From assembly GCA_964576765.1 (NCBI GenBank), contig CAZNWH010000068.1:1-13036 (forward strand): a DNA stretch of 13,036 bases, written 5' to 3'. The DNA is from Hellea sp964576765. GTDB taxonomy: Bacteria > Pseudomonadota > Alphaproteobacteria > Caulobacterales > Maricaulaceae. Shown here piece by piece: positions 11,904-13,036 of the stretch. Numbering within the stretch: the stretch's first letter is position 1; each line of letters opens with the position of its first letter. The translations under genes were made by a program, and so were the position numbers. Below the pieces are notes generated by a model that saw only the letters and a list, made by a program, of their open reading frames with translations, was not told where the DNA came from and did no database searches.

Positions 11904-13036
11904 ATGACTCAGATCCTACCGCTATCGGGCATCAAAGTCATTGAACTCTCTAATATGGTGACGGCGTCTCTGGCTGCTATGACATTAGCCGGACAAGGCG
12001 CGGATGTTATCAAGGTTGAGCCTTTGGGTATTGGCGACAAACTTCGTCATTTTGGGAGTCAAAAAGCCGGTATTTCAGGGGTATTTAATAATTGTAACCG
12101 CGGAAAAAAATCCTTCGCTATTGACCTTAAAAGCCAAGCTGGACAAGTCGCGGTGCGCAAGCTCATCCTAAAAGCTGATATCTTGATCCATAATTACCGT
12201 CCCGGCGTGATGACGAAGCTTGGATTGGCGAGTAAGAGCTTACGCCAAAATAACCCAAAACTGATTGTCTGCTCTGTGACGGGCTTTGGTCGTCAAGGCC
12301 CGCTCAAAGATGCGCCCGCCTTTGATCCTGTCATTCAGGCGCTCTCGGGCATAACGGGGGTACAAGGCAAAGACAGCGCTCTGGAATTTATCAATATGCT
12401 CGTCTGTGATAAAATCACGGCCTATACGGCAGCCCAAGCCGTCACTGCCGCTTTGGTTGTGCAAGCGCGCACAGGACAGGGGCAACATATTGATATTTCT
12501 ATGCTTGCCGCCAGCCTCGCCTTTATGTGGCCCGACGGGATGATGCATAAAACCCTTTTGGCAGATGACGCGATACATCTTGCGCCTATGGCGGATTATT
12601 ATCAGACGTTTAAAACGCAGGATGGCTATATTGCGGCAGCTCCCTTTGGTGATGAGGCGTGGCAGGCCTTGTTTAAAATTGTAGAGCGTCCCGATCTGGC
12701 GATCGATCCGCGCTATACTAGCTTGCAATCGCGCGGGACGCATATCACCGCTCTTTCAAAAGAGTTCGCCAAGATGGATATACCCCAGACCAGTGATGCG
12801 CTTTTAGCGGCTCTAAAAGCAGCAGATATTCCCTGTGCCCCGTGCTTGTCTCTGGATGAGGTCGCCGATCATCCTCAAGTCAAAGCGATTGGCGCGATTG
12901 AAACCCAAACCCATCCGCATTTAGGCCCTCTACATATGGCAGCTAATCCTGTGCAATTTAGCGGGCAAATGGCTGATCCATTAGGCCCGGCGCCGCTGTT
13001 AGGAGAGCATTCCGAGCTTATTTTACGTGATTGCGG
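11904..13036 (+). CDS. Class III (CaiB/BaiF family) CoA-transferase, 3' end beyond the window
   Basis: The frame is open from the ATG at 11904 to the window edge (377 complete codons, no stop), so the gene is nearly complete but truncated by the window. The N-terminus PLSGIKVIELSNMVTA and GADVIKVEPLGIGD (32-45) are the family's CoA-binding Rossmann-type start. NCNRGKKSFAIDLKS (63-77), HNYRPGVMTKLGL (96-108) and VTGFGRQGPL (125-134) are standard conserved blocks. Asp169 in CDKITAYTA aligns with the catalytic Asp of this family (Asp169 in CaiB and formyl-CoA transferase). GQGQHIDISM and a DGYIAAAPFGDEAWQALFKI segment follow. The family moves CoA between carboxylic acids or racemises 2-methylacyl-CoA; the substrate cannot be read from sequence. 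AAGG ten bases before the ATG is a weak ribosome-binding site. An in-frame GTG at 11847 is a less likely start. Confidence 0.92.
   Translation, partial: MTQILPLSGIKVIELSNMVTASLAAMTLAGQGADVIKVEPLGIGDKLRHFGSQKAGISGVFNNCNRGKKSFAIDLKSQAGQVAVRKLILKADILIHNYRPGVMTKLGLASKSLRQNNPKLIVCSVTGFGRQGPLKDAPAFDPVIQALSGITGVQGKDSALEFINMLVCDKITAYTAAQAVTAALVVQARTGQGQHIDISMLAASLAFMWPDGMMHKTLLADDAIHLAPMADYYQTFKTQDGYIAAAPFGDEAWQALFKIVERPDLAIDPRYTSLQSRGTHITALSKEFAKMDIPQTSDALLAALKAADIPCAPCLSLDEVADHPQVKAIGAIETQTHPHLGPLHMAANPVQFSGQMADPLGPAPLLGEHSELILRDC

Noticed and set aside
12240..12743. 167-codon minus-strand frame
   Set aside because: It is opposite the CoA-transferase, whose plus-strand translation carries all the family blocks. 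The minus frame has no recognisable domain or ribosome-binding site.

Overview
The window looks like chromosomal DNA of an alphaproteobacterium of moderate GC content. A Hyphomonadaceae/Maricaulales-type marine relative is my guess. The guess rests on the def-fmt-truA cluster and on the style of the GlmS, RimM, GalU and MscS proteins; no rRNA or other taxonomic marker is present. I see no tRNA, rRNA, CRISPR array, transposase or integrase, so this is mostly ordinary core chromosome with several lineage-specific genes between the housekeeping ones.

Layout. (1) Positions 1-1694, minus strand, hold a tightly overlapping operon read right to left: def (peptide deformylase), a 66-residue cysteine-containing membrane ORF, fmt (Met-tRNA formyltransferase) and the first codons of truA. 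Each junction overlaps (GTGA, ATGA, TAATG). (2) 1769-2215, minus, is a secreted Met-rich protein. (3) 2216-2494 is a divergent regulatory region with a CRP-like palindrome. (4) 2495-5857, plus, carries rimM (16S rRNA maturation, without its usual rpsP/trmD/rplS neighbours), then glmS behind a leader with a strong inverted repeat, then galU. GlmS and GalU supply amino-sugar and UDP-glucose precursors for the envelope. (5) 5899-6546, minus, is a membrane-anchored protein of unknown function. 6632-7354, plus, is a secreted charged protein with a recognisable promoter. (6) 7424-10292, minus, is the most unusual part: a two-gene unit encoding a 316-residue protein with a membrane hairpin, and an Hsp70/actin-fold ATPase that lacks a normal substrate-binding domain and has its own C-terminal membrane hairpin. 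The ATPase start overlaps the partner stop (ATGA). The partner start overlaps a four-codon mini-ORF that has the only good Shine-Dalgarno sequence. (7) 10421-10882, plus, is a small secreted protein with a Pro-rich tail. A bidirectional terminator separates it from a convergent mscS-type channel gene (10949-11770, minus). (8) From 11904 to the window end, plus, runs a class III (CaiB/BaiF) CoA-transferase, cut off by the window edge. It is divergent from mscS across a region with a clean 18-bp palindrome.

The def-fmt pair handles formylation and deformylation of initiator methionine. RimM and TruA act on rRNA and tRNA. GlmS and GalU feed cell-wall and polysaccharide synthesis. MscS protects against osmotic downshock. 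The best candidate for an undescribed system is the membrane-tethered Hsp70-like ATPase with its membrane partner, whose C-terminal tail faintly resembles that of GrpE. All functional statements come from reading motifs; no database search was possible.
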